Source: Paenibacillus sp. 37 (GTDB lineage Bacteria > Bacillota > Bacilli > Paenibacillales > Paenibacillaceae). Taken from it: a DNA stretch of 64,000 nucleotides. Shown here one piece after another: positions 56,060-64,000 of the stretch (positions within the stretch are counted from its first letter, which is position 1; the number at the start of each line of letters is the position of its first letter). A program made the position numbers and the translations under genes. The notes below the pieces were generated by a model. It was given only the letters and a program-made list of their open reading frames with translations, had not been told where the DNA came from and searched no databases. Location: positions 6,200,001-6,264,000 of the forward strand of contig NZ_CP043761.1 in NCBI RefSeq assembly GCF_008386395.1. Direction: 5' to 3'.

Positions 56060-58414
56060 TTATTCCACTTTCGTAATTGGAGCAAACCCGGCAAGCAAAC
56101 GTTTCACACCCACCGGAGCCGGGAAGGCAATCTGCAGTTCGGTATCATTACCCGTCCCTTTGACCGCAACAATGGTGCCTGTCCCCCATTTGCCATGCTG
56201 TACTTTATCTCCTGCCTTGAATCCTGTTTCACCATCAGAAGCTACCGGCTTGGAAGCAGACGATGGCGTAGAGTATGTTGGGCGGGAGGTACTTGTGGTC
56301 ACACGCGAAGTTGGCGTGGATGAGGTAGCAGATGAACCGCTCTTGCTTTGGTGATCAAAGAGCTTGGTGCCACCACCGAAGTTACTTCCTCCACTGGACC
56401 CCAGTCCCCGTCCGCCATATGAGCCGCCTCCGCTACTTCCGCGACGGTAACGATCACGAGCCATGGAAGTGTCTTCCTTCAGCTCATCCGGAATTTCATC
56501 CAGGAAGCGGGAAGGTGGGTTCGCTGTGGTACGTCCAAACAAGGTACGCATCTGGGCACACGACAGGAAAAGTTGCTCTTCCGCACGAGTGATCCCAACA
56601 TAAGCAAGTCGGCGTTCTTCTTCCAGTTCTTCATTGTCCATAAAGGCACGGCTGTGCGGGAAGACGCCTTCCTCCATACCCACGATAAAGACAACCGGGA
56701 ACTCCAGTCCTTTGGCACTGTGCATGGTCATCAGGGTAACCGCATCGCTCTGGTCCTCTTCATCATCGTTCATGCTGTCGATGTCCGCAATCAATGCAAG
56801 ATCAGTGAGGAACGATACGAGCGTTTTGTCTTCATTATTTTTCTCAAATTCCATGGTTACGGACAGGAACTCATCAATGTTCTCGAGCCGTGCACGAGAT
56901 TCGAGTGTGTTTTCATTTTGCATCTCAAGACGATATTGGCTCATCTCAAGGATCTTCTCGGTTAATTCAGTTACAGACAGATATTCTACCATCTGATGCA
57001 ACGCAGCAATCATGTCATAGAACTCCACCAGCGCATTCCGCGTACGGCCAGCAAAACCAAGATCATCCACGACCTGTAGCACTCGGAAAATGGAAATTCC
57101 ACGCTCTCCAGCCGCAGCCGCCAGCTTCCCTACCGTTGTATCACCGATACTACGCTTTGGTACATTAATGATCCGGGTAAGGCTGATATCATCGTCAGGG
57201 TTGGATAACAGGCGCAGATACGCCAGAATGTCCTTGATCTCTTTACGATCATAGAACTTGATGCCGCCGACAATCTGATACGGAATATCAGACTTGATCA
57301 GAATTTCCTCTATAACCCGGGACTGGGCATTGGTACGGTACAAAATGGCATGGTTCTGATAGGATTTGCCGTTCTTCACATTTTTACTAATCTCGGAGGT
57401 TACAAAATACCCCTCATCATGTTCGGAATCCGCACGGTACACCTTGATTTTTGAACCACCCTCTTTGTCCGTCCACAGTTTCTTCGGTTTACGCCCTGTA
57501 TTCAGGCCGATCACTTCGTTCGCTGCATTCAGGATATTGGAAGTAGAACGGTAGTTCTGCTCCAGCAAAATCGTATTTGCTTCAGGGTAATCTTTCTCAA
57601 AGTTCAGGATATTACTGATATCCGCCCCACGCCAGCGATAGATCGACTGGTCACTATCCCCTACAACGCAGATGTGGTGGTGACTGTCCGCGAGCATGCG
57701 GCACAACATGTACTGTGCACGGTTCGTATCCTGATACTCGTCCACGTGAATGTACTGGAATTTCTTTTGGTAAAAGTCGAGGACTTCCGGCACTTCCTTG
57801 AACAGTTGAATGGTCTGCATAATGAGATCGTCGAAATCAAGTGAGTTGTTGGCTCTTAACCGTTTCTGGTACATCTTATATACCTTCGCCACAATACCTT
57901 CGAAATAATCTCCCGACTGCTTCTCATATTGCTCCGGACTGATCAGTTCATTCTTGGCCGTGCTCATCATCGATTGAACTGCTTTGGGCTCAAATTTCTT
58001 GGTATCAATATTCTGATCTTTCATACAGCTACGAATTACAGATAATTGGTCCGATGAGTCCAAAATACTGAAGTTGGAGGTAAAGCCAATACGTTCAATG
58101 TCACGGCGCAAAATACGCACACACATGGAGTGGAATGTGGATACCCAAATGTCGCGGCCCTGAGATCCACCTACGAGTTGGGATACACGATCTTGCATCT
58201 CACGCGCGGCTTTGTTCGTAAATGTAATCGCTAAAATGCCCCACGGGGGTGCCTTCCGTGTTGCAATGAGATAGGCAATCCGGTGTGTCAGCACCCGCGT
58301 CTTGCCAGAGCCCGCTCCGGCCATAATCAGCAGCGGGCCATCCGTCGCCTCGACGGCTTGCCGTTGAGGGGTGTTAAGCCGTGCAACGGCATCATGTATA
58401 TTTACAGGTTGCAT
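56060..58414 (-). CDS. pcrA: ATP-dependent DNA helicase PcrA (UvrD family)
   Basis: PcrA is a 3'-5' helicase for repair, plasmid rolling-circle replication and removal of RNA polymerase. The 784-residue product has Walker A AGAGSGKT (about 32-39), the DEYQDTN motif II, and other SF1A motifs through [16 protein letters not shown] Gly/Ser-rich linker (about 655-730) precedes a C-terminal Tudor-like domain ([16 protein letters not shown]) that contacts RNA polymerase. It lies between pcrB and ligA, as in Bacillus, but separated from both by repeat-bearing gaps. Confidence 0.97.
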   Translation of the reverse strand: MQPVNIHDAVARLNTPQRQAVEATDGPLLIMAGAGSGKTRVLTHRIAYLIATRKAPPWGILAITFTNKAAREMQDRVSQLVGGSQGRDIWVSTFHSMCVRILRRDIERIGFTSNFSILDSSDQLSVIRSCMKDQNIDTKKFEPKAVQSMMSTAKNELISPEQYEKQSGDYFEGIVAKVYKMYQKRLRANNSLDFDDLIMQTIQLFKEVPEVLDFYQKKFQYIHVDEYQDTNRAQYMLCRMLADSHHHICVVGDSDQSIYRWRGADISNILNFEKDYPEANTILLEQNYRSTSNILNAANEVIGLNTGRKPKKLWTDKEGGSKIKVYRADSEHDEGYFVTSEISKNVKNGKSYQNHAILYRTNAQSRVIEEILIKSDIPYQIVGGIKFYDRKEIKDILAYLRLLSNPDDDISLTRIINVPKRSIGDTTVGKLAAAAGERGISIFRVLQVVDDLGFAGRTRNALVEFYDMIAALHQMVEYLSVTELTEKILEMSQYRLEMQNENTLESRARLENIDEFLSVTMEFEKNNEDKTLVSFLTDLALIADIDSMNDDEEDQSDAVTLMTMHSAKGLEFPVVFIVGMEEGVFPHSRAFMDNEELEEERRLAYVGITRAEEQLFLSCAQMRTLFGRTTANPPSRFLDEIPDELKEDTSMARDRYRRGSSGGGSYGGRGLGSSGGSNFGGGTKLFDHQSKSGSSATSSTPTSRVTTSTSRPTYSTPSSASKPVASDGETGFKAGDKVQHGKWGTGTIVAVKGTGNDTELQIAFPAPVGVKRLLAGFAPITKVE

Positions 58415-58472
58415 GCATGCATGCTCCTTTCGTTGGTTGGTCTATAAAGCAAAATTAATAGGTTACACTCGC

Positions 58473-58617
58473 CACTCCGATGACAGAATAATCTTCCGAT
58501 CGCTGTTATTCCCGGATTTTTCGATCTACTTTTTCAAAGGTAACAATCCGGTAATAAAGGCGAACGCTCCGCTTCTCCAGCTTATTTCTGTCCTCTGCGT
58601 TCTCGTTCTCGTGTAAA
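58473..58617. repeat. Intact palindromic repeat, copy B
   Basis: The element is about 145 bases and matches copy A from end to end. It begins CACTCCGATGACAGAATAAT, contains the core arms CGATCGCTGTTATTCCCGG (from 58497) and the complementary region ending CGAACG at 58566, and ends CTCGTTCTCGTGTAAA. The hairpin is kept though several positions differ in both arms. It lies in the 537-base pcrA-pcrB gap, which holds no gene. Confidence 0.8.
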
Positions 58618-58662
58618 AATTAGTTTAGCTTATATTTAAGGGTAGTTGAATTCACAAGAGAG

Positions 58663-58712
58663 AACACTTCGTTTCTTCAGATTGCTTCTGGGACTCTCCG
58701 TTTTTGTGGAAA
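58663..58712. repeat. Degenerate right half of the palindromic repeat, fragment C
   Basis: AACACTTCGTTTCTTCAG and the following CTTCTGGGACTCTCCGTTTT line up with the right third of copies A and B. The core hairpin is absent. Confidence 0.5.
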
Positions 58713-58803
58713 CATAGTTCCTGTATACGAATTGCTTAGTAAAAGAACAATATCGGATAATAAGAGATTGCTTAGAATTTAGCTTTTGTACAGAAAGCTT
58801 ATA

Positions 58804-58857
58804 ACGAATGCTTCGCTTCTCTAGCTTATTTCGATCCTATTCGTACTCGTGTAAACG
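58804..58857. repeat. Degenerate right half of the palindromic repeat, fragment D
   Basis: CGAATGCTTCGCTTCTCTAG and the following CTTATTTCGATCCTATTCG and CTCGTGTAAAC align with copy B from its CGAACG to its end. The core hairpin is absent. Confidence 0.6.
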
Positions 58858-58951
58858 ACATTACGCTCATATAACTTCTTTACTTAGTAAGGGCAAAGTT
58901 CTATTTTAACAGATCATAAGGGGAAAATGGGGGAATGGTAAACTAAACCGA

Positions 58952-59647
58952 TTAAATGGTTTCTTTTACGGCCAACACCGTCTCAAGTGCTTTGTTCAGA
59001 TCACTATACACAATGTTGCCTACCACGATGGTATCTGCAACCTGGGCAGCTTGCGTGGCTTTCTCCAGATCATCAATTCCGCCGCCGTAGATGAGATGTG
59101 CCCGCTCCAATTGTCTGTGTGTCTCACCAACAAGCTCCATATCTCCGAACGTTCCGCTGTACTCCATGTATACAATTGGAAGATTGAGCAGACGCTCCGC
59201 AGCCTGGGCATATGCCACCGCAGCTCCTGTCGTCAGATCCGTATCTGCCCCAGTCAACCGCGCTACCGTGGAGTTTGCATTAAGCACAATATAACCCTCG
59301 GCAATCAGGAGATCCCAAGGGATAAGATAACCGTAACGCTCTATAGCTTGCTGGTGGTGCCCAATCACCCATTTGCTGTCCGTTGCATTCAGGACCATTG
59401 GGATCAGATATCCATCAAAGCCGGGAACAACAGCCTCCAGATCGGATACTTCAAGCACACATGGCAACTCATAACGACGCACACGGGACATCAGGTCTAC
59501 CGTGTTCTCGTAAGTAATTCCCGAAGATCCACCGACGATAATTGCATCGGTCCCCGACATGCAGACCAGATCGAGTTCTTCGTCTGTAATCTCCCGGTCC
59601 GGGTCAAGCTTAAACACATGTCTCCACTGCTTAATCATGTCTATCAA
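58952..59647 (-). CDS. pcrB: Heptaprenylglyceryl phosphate synthase (PcrB)
   Basis: PcrB transfers a heptaprenyl chain to glycerol-1-phosphate, giving an archaeal-type ether lipid found in Bacillales. The 231-residue TIM-barrel product has the family motifs KLDPDREI, VGGSSGITYEN, YMEYSGTFGD and IYGGGIDDLEKA. The start is a TTG at 59645-59647, eight bases from GGAGG; an ATG three codons later is too far from it. It precedes pcrA with a 537-base gap. Confidence 0.94.
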   Translation of the reverse strand: MIDMIKQWRHVFKLDPDREITDEELDLVCMSGTDAIIVGGSSGITYENTVDLMSRVRRYELPCVLEVSDLEAVVPGFDGYLIPMVLNATDSKWVIGHHQQAIERYGYLIPWDLLIAEGYIVLNANSTVARLTGADTDLTTGAAVAYAQAAERLLNLPIVYMEYSGTFGDMELVGETHRQLERAHLIYGGGIDDLEKATQAAQVADTIVVGNIVYSDLNKALETVLAVKETI

Positions 59648-59744
59648 CGAACATTCCTCCAGAGGTTCTTCTGCATCCTAGAAAGCTTGTAAACTAAGTC
59701 TAAGTCAGCAGGCAGTGAGTGTCAATGTTCGTATAAAAAGGGGA

Positions 59745-59794
59745 ACAGAAAATCACAGACATTTCCCGGTCCTGGTAGGGAAAAGCCTATGATT
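59745..59794 (-). terminator. Probable terminator of the GDPD-like gene
   Basis: AATCA...TTTCCC (59790-59794 and 59778-59784 on the transcript side) pairs with GGGAAA...TGATT, followed by TTTTCTG. The stem is imperfect, so confidence is moderate. Confidence 0.5.
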
Positions 59795-59824
59795 TGGAAT
59801 TTGCATAATTATAATTACGACATT

Positions 59825-60700
59825 TTACGGTCTCCAGGCAAACCGTGTATTCATCTCATCCAACTCTTGCTCCGTCAGCACGTCTGAGTATACTCCGTAC
59901 ACGCCCCACTTCTCATAGTTAGCCACCTGTTCAGTATCGTTGATGGTATGCACGTAGGTGACTGAGCCTGCACTATTCAGCTTGGCGACGAAATTCTGGT
60001 TTACTTTATATTCCGGCATAGTCACGGCATCAATATCATTCTTTTGCACAAAATCAACGACCTGATCTTCTGTATCCTGTGTGGCATATAACGTATAGAT
60101 AATGGAAGGGAATGCATAGACTTCTTTCACCGTTTCGAGCATCGGTTCGTTATAGATTTGTACAACCACTCGATCCAGCACGGATGGATCATGTTCTTTG
60201 GCTGCATCCACGAGGGACCTTAACACCTGCTGAATATCCTCATCCTTCTGTTCCTTGGTGTCGGTTACGATATACATATCCGGGTACTGAGCCAGTACAT
60301 CTATAATGCCGTCGGCATCCATGGGTTGATACATGCCCAGAATGGGCGTATTCATGAACTCATCATGTGTCAGCGCCCCGGCTTGTTTTTCCTCGGGAAG
60401 CTCTTGGTCCTGTTCTAGCATTTTGCTCATATTAGCGGTCCATTCATGTCTGGCTACAGCTATGCGATCCGAGGTCAGCATAAAGTCGATCTCAAAGACA
60501 CGTGTGCCTTTCTCGTAATTGGCAATCATCGCTTCATAGGCGTTGGTATATGGTTGATCCCTGATGCTGCCCATCGCATGGGCGATTAATCTATAAGCGG
60601 TAAATCCGTCCCGTTGTTCCTCACTCTCGCTTTCATAGGCGAAAAAGAGTGTGCCCACGGTGACGATCAGTAGTATTAACACGGCGGCAATGCGTTTCAT
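59825..60700 (-). CDS. Membrane-anchored glycerophosphodiester phosphodiesterase-like protein
   Basis: The 291-residue product has an N-terminal hydrophobic helix (about 4-21), so it is probably anchored outside the membrane. The rest is a PI-PLC/GDPD-type TIM barrel: H41 in AHAMG, N53, E70-x-D72 in EIDFMLT and H85 in ARHEW. The canonical HRG is changed to HAM, placing it in a divergent branch; activity on glycerophosphodiesters is therefore inferred. It is a single gene between the rhamnose operon and pcrB, with ATG at 60698-60700. Confidence 0.82.
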   Translation of the reverse strand: MKRIAAVLILLIVTVGTLFFAYESESEEQRDGFTAYRLIAHAMGSIRDQPYTNAYEAMIANYEKGTRVFEIDFMLTSDRIAVARHEWTANMSKMLEQDQELPEEKQAGALTHDEFMNTPILGMYQPMDADGIIDVLAQYPDMYIVTDTKEQKDEDIQQVLRSLVDAAKEHDPSVLDRVVVQIYNEPMLETVKEVYAFPSIIYTLYATQDTEDQVVDFVQKNDIDAVTMPEYKVNQNFVAKLNSAGSVTYVHTINDTEQVANYEKWGVYGVYSDVLTEQELDEMNTRFAWRP

Positions 60701-60759
60701 ATCACATTCACATCCTCAGTACCTTTTTGTTAGCTAACTACCCGAATTAATTAGGTGTA

Positions 60760-60786
60760 AAACAAAATAGCCGCCCGGAGGCGGCT
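60760..60786 (-). terminator. Terminator of the rhamnose operon
   Basis: AGCCGCC (60769-60775) pairs with GGCGGCT (60780-60786) around a four-base loop, and the minus strand continues ATTTTGTTTT. It lies about 50 bases past rfbD. Confidence 0.85.
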
Positions 60787-60835
60787 GTTAAATGGTGGAT
60801 AGACTTTTAGGATAAAGCGCGGACCATCAAGATGC

Positions 60836-61717
60836 TCAGTTCTTTTGCTGTACACTTAACTCTTTCAAAAATGCAATCAGCGCCTCACGCCAAGGTCTCA
60901 GAGGTTCCAGACCGTTCGTTCGAATCGCCATATGATCCATCACCGAGTATGCAGGACGAGGGGCTGGACGCGGAAACTGATCGGTTGTGCATGGTGTAAG
61001 TTCGGCTGTCGGCTCGAACCCACTCTGCTTACCGGCCTCCTCTCTTATTGCCTCTGCAAACTCGTACCATGTGCAAGTTCCTGAATTGGAAGCATGATAG
61101 ATGCCATACTTTTCACTTACGGAAAGGAGATAGATGAATCGTGCAAGATCCACCGTATAGGTAGGCGAACCTTGTTGGTCATGAACAACTTGCAGTTGTG
61201 GACGCTTCGCCATAAGTTCCAGTATGGTTTTGACAAAATTACTGCCATGCACGCCAAACACCCATGATGTTCGAATGATGAACCATTGCGTACACAAACT
61301 TTGAACCAGCCTTTCCCCGGCAAGCTTCGACTTGCCATAAACACTCTGCGGATTCGTTACATCGTACTCTCGGTATGGTGCACTCCCGCTCCCATCAAAT
61401 ACATAATCGGTGCTGATATATACCAGTTTTGCTTTCACTTTCTCGGCGGCAACAGCGATATTTCTAGTACCTGATGCATTGATTGCGTATGCTGTATCTT
61501 CATCTACCTCAGCTTGATCGACCGCCGTGTAAGCAGCGCAGTGAATAATGATGTGAGGTCGGAACGTTGTAATCCTATCTGTGCACTGCTGTTGATCGGT
61601 AATATCCATCTGGTTCTTGTCACAGGCCAATACCTGATGACCCTCTGCTTCGAAGGTCTTCACCACATCATAACCCAGCTGTCCGGCTGCACCAGTCACC
61701 ATAACTCTATATTTCAT
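60836..61717 (-). CDS. rfbD: dTDP-4-dehydrorhamnose reductase
   Basis: RfbD makes the last reduction to dTDP-L-rhamnose. The 293-residue product is an extended SDR with the NADPH loop VTGAAGQLGYDV at the N-terminus, the STDYVFDG segment and the YGKSKLAGE active-site motif. Its ATG overlaps the rfbB stop by four bases (ATGA). A terminator follows. Confidence 0.95.
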   Translation of the reverse strand: MKYRVMVTGAAGQLGYDVVKTFEAEGHQVLACDKNQMDITDQQQCTDRITTFRPHIIIHCAAYTAVDQAEVDEDTAYAINASGTRNIAVAAEKVKAKLVYISTDYVFDGSGSAPYREYDVTNPQSVYGKSKLAGERLVQSLCTQWFIIRTSWVFGVHGSNFVKTILELMAKRPQLQVVHDQQGSPTYTVDLARFIYLLSVSEKYGIYHASNSGTCTWYEFAEAIREEAGKQSGFEPTAELTPCTTDQFPRPAPRPAYSVMDHMAIRTNGLEPLRPWREALIAFLKELSVQQKN

Positions 61718-62739
61718 TTGGACGAATCACCCATCCGCTTACCGTACTGAAGCTGAACATAGTCCTGATATGTGCCTGATTGAATTCTCGTCCACCAATC
61801 TTGATGTTTCAGATACCATTGGATCGTCTCCTTGATCCCTGTCTCAAAATTGTGTGCAGGTTGCCAGCCAAGCTCTGTACGTATCTTGGTAGGATCTATA
61901 CCGTAACGTCGGTCATGTCCCAACCGATCTTGTACATATTGTATCAAACTCGCTGGCTTACCCAGTTGCTCCAATACGCTCTCCACAATGTATATATTAG
62001 TACGTTCATTATTACCACCAATGTTGTATACCTCTCCAGATTGTCCATTATGAATCACCAGATCAATCGCGCTGCAGTGATCCTCGACATAAAGCCAGTC
62101 ACGAATATTGAGCCCGTCACCATATACCGGGATGGCTTCATCATTCAATGCACGGGATATAATCAGCGGAATCAGTTTCTCCGGGAATTGAAAAGGCCCG
62201 TAGTTATTGGAGCAACGTGTAATATTTACGGGAAGTCCATAGGTTTCATGATAGGCTCTTACAAGCAGATCCCCGCCAGCTTTACTTGCAGAGTAAGGAC
62301 TGTTTGGCATCAGAGGTGTATCTTCAGTAAATAAACCCGTTGTACCTAGAGATCCATATACCTCATCCGTCGATACCTGAACAAATTTGGTGACTTGATA
62401 CTTCTTTGCCGCATCCAGCAGAACCTGAGTACCCATCACATTGGTACGTACAAAGATATCCGGGGACAGAATACTTCGATCCACATGAGACTCGGCAGCG
62501 AAATTCACAACCACATCGATGCCTTCGGAAAAAACAGCTTCCATCTGCTGTACATCTGCAATATCTGCTTGGATGAAGGTATATCGGGGATTGGACTCTA
62601 CCGTATGCAAGTTCTCCAAGTTCCCCGCATACGTTAATGCATCCACATTGATAATCTCATAACTCGGATGTTCACGAAGCATATATAGCACAAAGTTGCT
62701 GCCTATAAATCCGGCCCCACCCGTAACCAGTAGTTTCAT
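61714..62739 (-). CDS. rfbB: dTDP-glucose 4,6-dehydratase
   Basis: RfbB converts dTDP-glucose to dTDP-4-keto-6-deoxyglucose. The 341-residue extended SDR has GGAGFIGSNF for NAD, the catalytic STDEVYGSLG and YSASKAGGD, and the RCSNNYGPFQFPEKLIP signature of this enzyme. It lies 54 bases after rfbC and overlaps rfbD, so the two are coupled. Confidence 0.96.
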   Translation of the reverse strand: MKLLVTGGAGFIGSNFVLYMLREHPSYEIINVDALTYAGNLENLHTVESNPRYTFIQADIADVQQMEAVFSEGIDVVVNFAAESHVDRSILSPDIFVRTNVMGTQVLLDAAKKYQVTKFVQVSTDEVYGSLGTTGLFTEDTPLMPNSPYSASKAGGDLLVRAYHETYGLPVNITRCSNNYGPFQFPEKLIPLIISRALNDEAIPVYGDGLNIRDWLYVEDHCSAIDLVIHNGQSGEVYNIGGNNERTNIYIVESVLEQLGKPASLIQYVQDRLGHDRRYGIDPTKIRTELGWQPAHNFETGIKETIQWYLKHQDWWTRIQSGTYQDYVQLQYGKRMGDSSK

Positions 62740-62793
62740 GCTGTCACTCTCCCTCTACCTCCAGATACAGAAGTATCTGAATAGTCTGATTAA

Positions 62794-63342
62794 TTAGTCG
62801 AAGTTCAGTTCAGCATCTTTCAGTAAAGGATGCTTCTGATCCTTCTCCGATAATATAGGTTTCGTCACAGGCCAATCAATGGCGAGCGCCGGATCGTTCC
62901 ACAGAATTCCACGGTCATGTTCAGGAGAATAATAGGCGTCTACCTTATAAGTTACCTGAGAATGAGGCACCAAGGTACAGAATCCATGAGCAAATCCTTG
63001 AGGAACAAGCAGCTGCCGCTGGTTATACTCACTTAGAATGACACTTTTCCATTGACCAAAAGTCGGGGATGAAGTGCGGACGTCCACGATCACATCATAT
63101 ATAGCCCCTGATATAACCCTCACCAATTTAGTCTGTGCTTTGGGGTGAAGCTGGTAATGAAGCCCACGCACAACACCTGCTTCAGCCGACAAGGATTGAT
63201 TGTCCTGAATAAAGATGTGCTTTATCCCCTGTTCATGAAGAACCTGCTCATTATAACTCTCCATAAAATATCCACGGTGATCACCATAAACCTGGGGTTC
63301 CAAGATGGCAGCGCCATCCATAAACAGCGGAAGTACCTTCAT
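62794..63342 (-). CDS. rfbC: dTDP-4-dehydrorhamnose 3,5-epimerase
   Basis: RfbC epimerises the 4-keto sugar at C3 and C5. The 182-residue cupin has the GDHRGYFMES, GVVRGLHYQ (catalytic His) and VPQGFAHGFC motifs. The ATG at 63340-63342 has GGAGG six bases upstream; an open extension of 32 codons beyond it has no family similarity. Order rfbC-rfbB-rfbD is the reverse of some organisms but common in Firmicutes. Confidence 0.95.
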   Translation of the reverse strand: MKVLPLFMDGAAILEPQVYGDHRGYFMESYNEQVLHEQGIKHIFIQDNQSLSAEAGVVRGLHYQLHPKAQTKLVRVISGAIYDVIVDVRTSSPTFGQWKSVILSEYNQRQLLVPQGFAHGFCTLVPHSQVTYKVDAYYSPEHDRGILWNDPALAIDWPVTKPILSEKDQKHPLLKDAELNFD

Positions 63343-63454
63343 GACATCCCTCCGTTTTGCTGTTGACATTATTTCTTCATATTGACTATGTATATGTAAA
63401 GTGTCGAGTATGTGTTTGTTCATTGGCCTGTATAACACTCATATTTACTCTTCC

Positions 63455-63502
63455 ATAAAATAAATTAAAGCCCAGCCGCGATATCATTCTTCGGCTGGAC
63501 TT
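63455..63502 (-). terminator. Terminator between galU and rfbC
   Basis: Arms 63468-63478 and 63492-63502 pair over eleven bases with one wobble, followed on the minus strand by TTTAATTTATTTTA. It means rfbC probably has its own start site in the 125 bases before it, but no clear promoter was read there. Confidence 0.8.
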
Positions 63503-63522
63503 CAAGGCATGCGAGAAACCAT

Positions 63523-64000
63523 TTATTGATCCTTTACGACCTGTTCCAAATACTTTAAGAGATCTTTCCGTAGATCCGGGCGCTGCAATGCGTAGTGAAT
63601 CGATGTCTCAATAAAACCCAACTTCTCACCAACATCATGACGCAATCCATCAAAGTGATAGGCGAGAATCTGACGTTGCTCATTCAATCGGGACAAGGCA
63701 TCCGTAAGTTGAATTTCTCCTCCGACGCCAGCCGATTGCTGACCCAGGATCTCAAAGATATCCGGCGTAAGAATATAACGTCCCATAATGGCCAAGTTTG
63801 AAGGCGAATCCTCGGTCTTCGGTTTCTCAATTAAGCGGCGGGCACGAAAGACACGATCATCGGTAGGGGTCAGCAACTCTCCGTCCACAATCCCGTAGCG
63901 GTACACCTCGCTCCAATCAACAGGCTGTACACCAACGATTGGAGACTGCAGCTCATCGTAGACTTCGATCATCTGCTTCAGGCAGGGATGGTCCGCTTCC
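63523..64000 (-). CDS. galU: UTP-glucose-1-phosphate uridylyltransferase, 5' end outside the window
   Basis: GalU makes UDP-glucose. Only the C-terminal 158 codons are present; the frame runs off the right edge (upstream residues EADHPCLKQMIEVYDE). The segment YGIVDG, the LIEKPKTEDSPSNLAIMGRY stretch and EIQLTDALSRLNEQ with a final GFIETSIHYAL are typical of GalU rather than of RfbA. It is followed by a terminator. Glucose-1-phosphate supply links it to the rhamnose genes. Confidence 0.9.
   Translation of the reverse strand, partial: EADHPCLKQMIEVYDELQSPIVGVQPVDWSEVYRYGIVDGELLTPTDDRVFRARRLIEKPKTEDSPSNLAIMGRYILTPDIFEILGQQSAGVGGEIQLTDALSRLNEQRQILAYHFDGLRHDVGEKLGFIETSIHYALQRPDLRKDLLKYLEQVVKDQ

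Noticed and set aside
55707..58857. CRISPR array or insertion sequence as an explanation for the repeats around pcrA
   Set aside because: Copies are few, unevenly spaced and internally palindromic, with no regular spacers, no cas genes and no transposase.
63523..64000. RfbA (glucose-1-phosphate thymidylyltransferase) as the identity of the partial gene
   Set aside because: The visible motifs (YGIVDG, NLAIMGRYILTP, EIQLTDAL) fit GalU-type uridylyltransferases better.

Overview
The window looks like a chromosomal segment of a Paenibacillus-type Firmicute (Bacillales). The evidence is the Bacillus-like order of the ribosomal, rpo, sigH and ctsR loci, the extended Shine-Dalgarno sequences, the many TTG and GTG starts, a Cys T-box before cysE, an L10 leader, and the LigA and McsA/McsB/CtsR gene types. 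Genus is inferred; no database search was possible. Almost everything is transcribed leftward (minus strand). The exceptions are one small conserved gene near 35.7 kb and one molybdopterin oxidoreductase near 52.1 kb.

Read in the direction of transcription, from right to left: 64.0-60.8 kb is a dTDP-rhamnose block (galU partial, rfbC, rfbB, rfbD), followed by a membrane-anchored GDPD-like protein. 59.6-53.6 kb holds pcrB, pcrA and ligA. Both intergenic gaps around pcrA contain copies and fragments of one palindromic repeat, the best candidate here for an undescribed element. A plus-strand gene at 52.1-53.5 kb encodes a four-helix cytochrome-b-like domain joined through an internal Tat motif to a sulfite-oxidase-type molybdopterin domain. 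51.7-46.3 kb is a complete rRNA operon (16S, tRNA-Ala, 23S, 5S) with promoter, processing stems and terminator. Its 23S gene carries an insertion of roughly 110 nt in the helix-45 region.

46.1-39.7 kb has an Eis-like acetyltransferase and the CtsR-controlled ctsR-mcsA-mcsB-clpC heat-shock operon. 39.5-36.2 kb is radA-disA-pssA. 35.5-27.3 kb is yacL-ispD-ispF-gltX, then the T-box controlled cysE-cysS-mrnC-rlmB-rae1 run, then sigH. 26.2-14.4 kb is rpmG-secE-nusG-rplK-rplA, the L10-leader controlled rplJ-rplL, a methyltransferase gene, and rpoB-rpoC behind a leader of about 300 nt. 14.3-9.4 kb is the str operon (ybxF-rpsL-rpsG-fusA-tuf). 9.1-0 kb is the S10/spc ribosomal protein operon, cut by the window edge after rpmD.

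Functionally this is a translation, transcription and proteostasis hub. Promoters with near-consensus SigA boxes were located for the S10, str, rpoBC, rplJL, rpmG-secE-nusG, sigH, cysE, ctsR and rrn units. Points of interest beyond routine annotation are the repeat family, the 23S insertion, an S12 protein carrying Arg56 and Ala104 at streptomycin-response positions, the Tat-fused molybdoenzyme, and a small divergent gene with paired cysteines.
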